Assembly: GCA_018266955.1 (NCBI GenBank)
Contig: JAFDZI010000003.1
Span: 1-64,000, forward strand
Reading direction: 5' to 3'
Source of the DNA: Bacteroidota bacterium
GTDB lineage: Bacteria > Bacteroidota > Bacteroidia > Flavobacteriales > Weeksellaceae
DNA length: 64,000 nt
The translations under genes and the position numbers were made by a program. Below the pieces are notes generated by a model that worked only from the letters and a program-made list of their open reading frames with translations, ran no database searches and was not told the origin of the DNA. Position 1 is the first letter of the stretch; every line of letters starts with the position of its first letter. Shown piece by piece: positions 61,241 to 64,000 of this stretch.

Positions 61241-61365
61241 AAACTGCCTCCAAAAACTAAGCTTTCGTTGGGCTTGAAAAGCCAACAATGAAACTCCAGT
61301 TGAACGGAACCGGTTTCTGTCCATCCAGTATGGGTTTTTAGTGAAGTGAATTTAGGGATTTATTC
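61241..61365 (+). repeat. accessory-block repeat, copy B
   Basis: Homologous to copy A (58857). Its central hairpin is GGCTT-GAA-AAGCC in place of GGTTC-AA-GAACC, in a register shifted by one base. AACT lies at both ends of a larger imperfect hairpin. Confidence 0.6.
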
Positions 61366-61598
61366 AGTCTCTCCCGATATTTTCGGGAGTGTTCAGCAAT
61401 ACACCATATTTTCTCGTAATTTTTTTTTACAGCTTTTGGATTGCGTCCAACGAAATTTCGCCATAAATGTTAAAAGATACTTGTACCCTAGTATTTCTCA
61501 CTTAGTTTGGTATATTTGTAAGCGAAATTACCAGAAATAGAATCATTGGATGTCCTAGTAATAGCCAATTGGTTCAGTTTTAATTAAAACCGAAAAAA
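61241..61598. other. intergenic gap of 358 bases after parE
   Basis: Contains repeat copy B (61241-61365), a hairpin CTCCCGA/TCGGGAG (about 61370-61388), and a GTCCAACGAAA sequence that inverts the TTTCGTTGG of copy B. A TATATTTG at 61511-61518 may be the next gene's -7 box, but the nearest TTG is 27 bases away. A small open frame at 61346-61540 has no support. Confidence 0.65.
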
Positions 61599-63245
61599 AT
61601 GTCAAACCCTAAAAAATCTTTTTTTGAAACCGTACAATCATTAAACAAAACCTTTTGGACAGCCAGTTTTATGGAACTCATGGAACGATGGGCTTGGTAC
61701 GGAATTTATACCCTTTTCGGATTGTACTTGGTGGGCTCTACCGATACGGGTGGACTGGGTTTCAACCACATACAAAAAGGGAGTATTATGGGAAATATTG
61801 TTGCCATACTCTATCTTTTGCCCTTATTTTTTGGTGAAATTGCCGACCGAATTGGTTACAAAAAATCTTTAATCATTGCCTATCTCATCATGATATTGGG
61901 CTATTTTTTCTTGGGCGAAGCCAAAACTTATTCCAGCGTCTATCTCCTATTTTTGTTGGTTGCCGTAGGTGCAGCACTCTTCAAACCCGTTGCCTCTGCT
62001 ATAGTCGCAAGAAATACCGACGAAACTACAGGCACCATTGGCTTTGGAGTATTTTACATGATGGTCAATATCGGGGGTTTCATAGGTCCTTCCATGTCAT
62101 CGGTTTTGCGAACTTCTTACGGTTGGAAAATTATTTTCCTGCAAGCCGCAGCGGTTATCACCATCAATTTATTGGTCGTTCTTTTCTTTTTTAAAGAACC
62201 AAAAATTGAGAAACCCAAAGAAAATTTACTCACCGCACTAAAACTGTCCGTCACCAATATTTTCCAAGCGCTAAAAGATACTCGATTAAGCATTTTATTA
62301 TTGCTGATGATTGGCTTCTGGACCATGTTCAATCAGTTATTCAACACTCTGCCTAATTTTATCGAAGATTGGGTTAATTCATCATCTATTAGTCATTGGC
62401 TGAATACTAACCTGCCTTTTATTGGCTCTGGACTTACCCAAGACGGATTGGTAAAACCCGAATGGTTTACCAACATCGACTCGTTGATGATTATTTTTTT
62501 ACAAATTTTCATCTCTTTTTATGTGACGAAAATGCGGCATATTTCTGCTGTAATTCGTGGTGCTGTAATTGCCACTTTGGGTGTTGGACTTACTTTTTAC
62601 ACCCATAATGTATGGTTTACCATCATAGGAACCATGATATTTTCTTTGGGCGAAATGATGTCCAGTCCTACTGTTTCTTCCTTTATTGCACTGATTACTC
62701 CGAAAGGAAAAGAAGGATTGTACCAAGGAACTTATTTTTTACCCGTTGCAGCCAGCTATTCTGTCACCAGCTATATCTCTGGAGATTTGTACCAATCTTG
62801 GTCGGACAAATTGAGTCTTTTGCAAAAAGAAATGGGAAAGAGAAATCTAGCCATGCCCGAAGTGGTAAGCAAAGAACAGTTTATAGAAGCCGGTTCCAAA
62901 GCTTTAAAAATGCCCATGACCCAATTTGAAAATCAATTTCATCTAAAGGAAGAAAACATCAACTGGACATCTGTTGGTAAAAGCTTCAACGAAATGGCTG
63001 CGAAACAAAACATTGATGTAAGCCAAGTTCATTTACCTTTTTCTAAAAACGAATACTATACTTTGGCCGAACAAAAATTGGGAATGAGCCATTGGGAAAT
63101 GACCCAGATGCTTTGGGACAATTACCAACCAAATAAAATATGGTGGGTAATCGTTGGTATTGGGATGTTTTCCATCATCAGTTTATCTTTGTACGACAGG
63201 CTCATCATTAGACCTAGAGAAAGAAAAATGCAACCAATGCAGTAA
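61599..63245 (+). CDS. POT-family (divergent) peptide transporter
   Basis: A 548-residue transporter with about 12 or more transmembrane helices. The ExxER motif is in ELMERWAWYGIYTLF, and the motif after the second helix pair is replaced by a variant. It has a long hydrophilic stretch near the C-terminus (QMGKRNLAMP-like to about residue 510). It is clearly related to the other three POT genes but more divergent. It is separated from them by the accessory block. Confidence 0.88.
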   Translation: MSNPKKSFFETVQSLNKTFWTASFMELMERWAWYGIYTLFGLYLVGSTDTGGLGFNHIQKGSIMGNIVAILYLLPLFFGEIADRIGYKKSLIIAYLIMILGYFFLGEAKTYSSVYLLFLLVAVGAALFKPVASAIVARNTDETTGTIGFGVFYMMVNIGGFIGPSMSSVLRTSYGWKIIFLQAAAVITINLLVVLFFFKEPKIEKPKENLLTALKLSVTNIFQALKDTRLSILLLLMIGFWTMFNQLFNTLPNFIEDWVNSSSISHWLNTNLPFIGSGLTQDGLVKPEWFTNIDSLMIIFLQIFISFYVTKMRHISAVIRGAVIATLGVGLTFYTHNVWFTIIGTMIFSLGEMMSSPTVSSFIALITPKGKEGLYQGTYFLPVAASYSVTSYISGDLYQSWSDKLSLLQKEMGKRNLAMPEVVSKEQFIEAGSKALKMPMTQFENQFHLKEENINWTSVGKSFNEMAAKQNIDVSQVHLPFSKNEYYTLAEQKLGMSHWEMTQMLWDNYQPNKIWWVIVGIGMFSIISLSLYDRLIIRPRERKMQPMQ

Positions 63246-63379
63246 TGGTATTGATTTTGATTGAAGAGAGTTTCTAAATTTCCCTTAAAGAATTCGTCCG
63301 CTACAAACCAGTTTTACAAGCAATATGAAATAAGGGCGATTTAATAAGACCATTAAAAAGAAAATTAAAAAAACTTCAA

Positions 63380-63913
63380 ATGAAAAAGTTAATTACATCC
63401 CTACTTTTGTTCTGTTTCTCCTTTGGATTCTCCCAAGTACAATGGCGAACAATGGACGAAGCCCTGAAATTACAAAAGCAAAATCATAAAAAAATACTCA
63501 TCGATTTTTATGCAACTTGGTGTGGTCCTTGTAAAATAATGGAGAAAAAAACCTATGGACATCCCATTATTTCGCAATACATCAACGACAATTTTTTGGC
63601 GGTAAAATTTGATACCGAAGGGAAAGAATCGGTTACTTATTTGGGACATTCGTTTAAAAACACGAAATACAAAGAAAATAAATCGAGAAATTCTTTGCAC
63701 GAATTTGCGGAATACATGAACATCAACTCGGTGCCCAGTTTGGTTTTCCTGGATGAAAAGTCCAATCCCATCACGATACTCAACGGATTACTCACGGCTT
63801 CTGAGCTAGAACCGTACCTTAATTTAATCAATACTAATGAGTTTAAAAAAATTAAAACTCGTGAGGAATGGGATAATTACCAGAAAAAATTCAAATCGAA
63901 ATTAAAAGAGTAA
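63380..63913 (+). CDS. exported thioredoxin-family protein
   Basis: A 177-residue protein with a signal peptide (about residues 1-18, ending SFGFSQ) and a thioredoxin fold. The active site is Cys48-Gly-Pro-Cys51 in FYATWCGPCKIME, with the cis-Pro loop INSVPSLVFLD. It should act as a periplasmic thiol oxidoreductase or reductase; its partner is unknown. No transcription signal with good spacing was seen. It is the last complete gene in the window. Confidence 0.9.
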   Translation: MKKLITSLLLFCFSFGFSQVQWRTMDEALKLQKQNHKKILIDFYATWCGPCKIMEKKTYGHPIISQYINDNFLAVKFDTEGKESVTYLGHSFKNTKYKENKSRNSLHEFAEYMNINSVPSLVFLDEKSNPITILNGLLTASELEPYLNLINTNEFKKIKTREEWDNYQKKFKSKLKE

Positions 63914-63940
63914 TAAATATCCAGCCAATTAAAGCTCCTT

Positions 63941-64000
63941 TTTTCAAATGTAGATATTTATTGTTTTTTAATGGTCTTTTGTAATCGCCAAATCTTCATT
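63941..64000 (-). repeat. leader repeat, degenerate copy 3
   Basis: Read on the minus strand it begins ATGAAGATTTGGCGATTA and then matches the 3' part (AAAAAACAATAAATATCTAC) of copy 2, but lacks about 40 central bases. No start codon or open frame follows. Confidence 0.65.

Noticed and set aside
61481-61518. Promoter for the fourth POT gene
   Set aside because: TATATTTG is good but the nearest TTG leaves a 27-base spacer, outside the usual range, so it was not listed.
61346-61540. A 64-residue open frame after parE
   Set aside because: It runs through repeat copy B's end and a hairpin, has no start signals and no recognisable composition.
57913-61598. Integron cassette array with attC sites
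   Set aside because: The genes are co-directional and include toxin-antitoxin systems, and GCCCAAC, GTTGGGC and GTCCAAC occur near the repeats, but no properly ordered pair with attC-like length and pairing was found, and there is no integrase in the window. A HattCI or attC covariance search would settle it.
1-64000. tRNA, rRNA and known riboswitch structures
   Set aside because: None recognised on either strand; the structured repeats do not match a class I know.

Overview
The window looks like a chromosomal segment of a low-GC member of the Bacteroidota, most likely order Flavobacteriales and near the Weeksellaceae (Chryseobacterium, Empedobacter and relatives). Signs are a PorP/SprF-type protein, a GLPGLI-family protein, DUF3822 and DUF5606 proteins, an S46 dipeptidyl-peptidase, a ribosomal S16 with a long Ala/Glu tail, and many promoters of the Bacteroidota form TTG-N19..23-TAnnTTTG. 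The genus placement is inference. No rRNA, tRNA, CRISPR array, integrase or transposase gene was seen.

Layout. 0-4.9 kb (minus strand): rpoN, asnS, rimM, rpsP and a nitroreductase. 5-10.8 kb (plus): LtaS-like sulfatase, DUF2147 protein, pyruvate dehydrogenase E1 beta, Kup potassium transporter. 10.8-15.4 kb: DUF3822-rsmD-mazG, then an Smr protein, a phosphoesterase, a thioredoxin-like protein and SixA. 15.4-26.2 kb: ruvX-def-DUF5606, murI, hemW, porP/sprF, rluD, a PASTA protein, ddl-coaD, a TRIC-type channel and folA. 26.2-35.5 kb: lemA with two TPM-domain genes, M3 and M13 peptidases, a GLPGLI protein, small lipoproteins and an esterase. 35.6-45.6 kb: ferredoxin reductase with ferredoxin, pepD, recR, a CCA-type nucleotidyltransferase, TauE/DUF1634, a nucleotide pyrophosphatase-like enzyme and ferritin. 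45.8-50.3 kb: a zinc-type P-type ATPase and an S46 peptidase. 50.8-63.9 kb: four POT-family peptide transporters, the third and fourth separated by an accessory block, then an exported thioredoxin-like protein.

How the genes fit together. Surface and periplasmic peptidases (M3, M13, S46), cytosolic PepD and four POT transporters point to a peptide-feeding lifestyle. The M13 peptidase and the first POT transporter share a repeated, foldable segment in their 5' untranslated regions. The accessory block (about 57.2-61.6 kb) is visibly more A+T-rich and carries yefM-yoeB, an unrecognised membrane protein, a TPR protein with a GIY-YIG nuclease-like domain, and parDE. Both toxin-antitoxin operons have palindromes lying on their promoters.

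The most unusual content is non-coding. A ~105-base element occurs at 31333-31434 and 47960-48065; one hairpin arm pair has completely different sequence in the two copies yet stays paired around the same nine-base loop. A relative lies at 42215-42298 on the minus strand. A REP-like array, a leader repeat and a repeat pair bordering part of the accessory block add to this.
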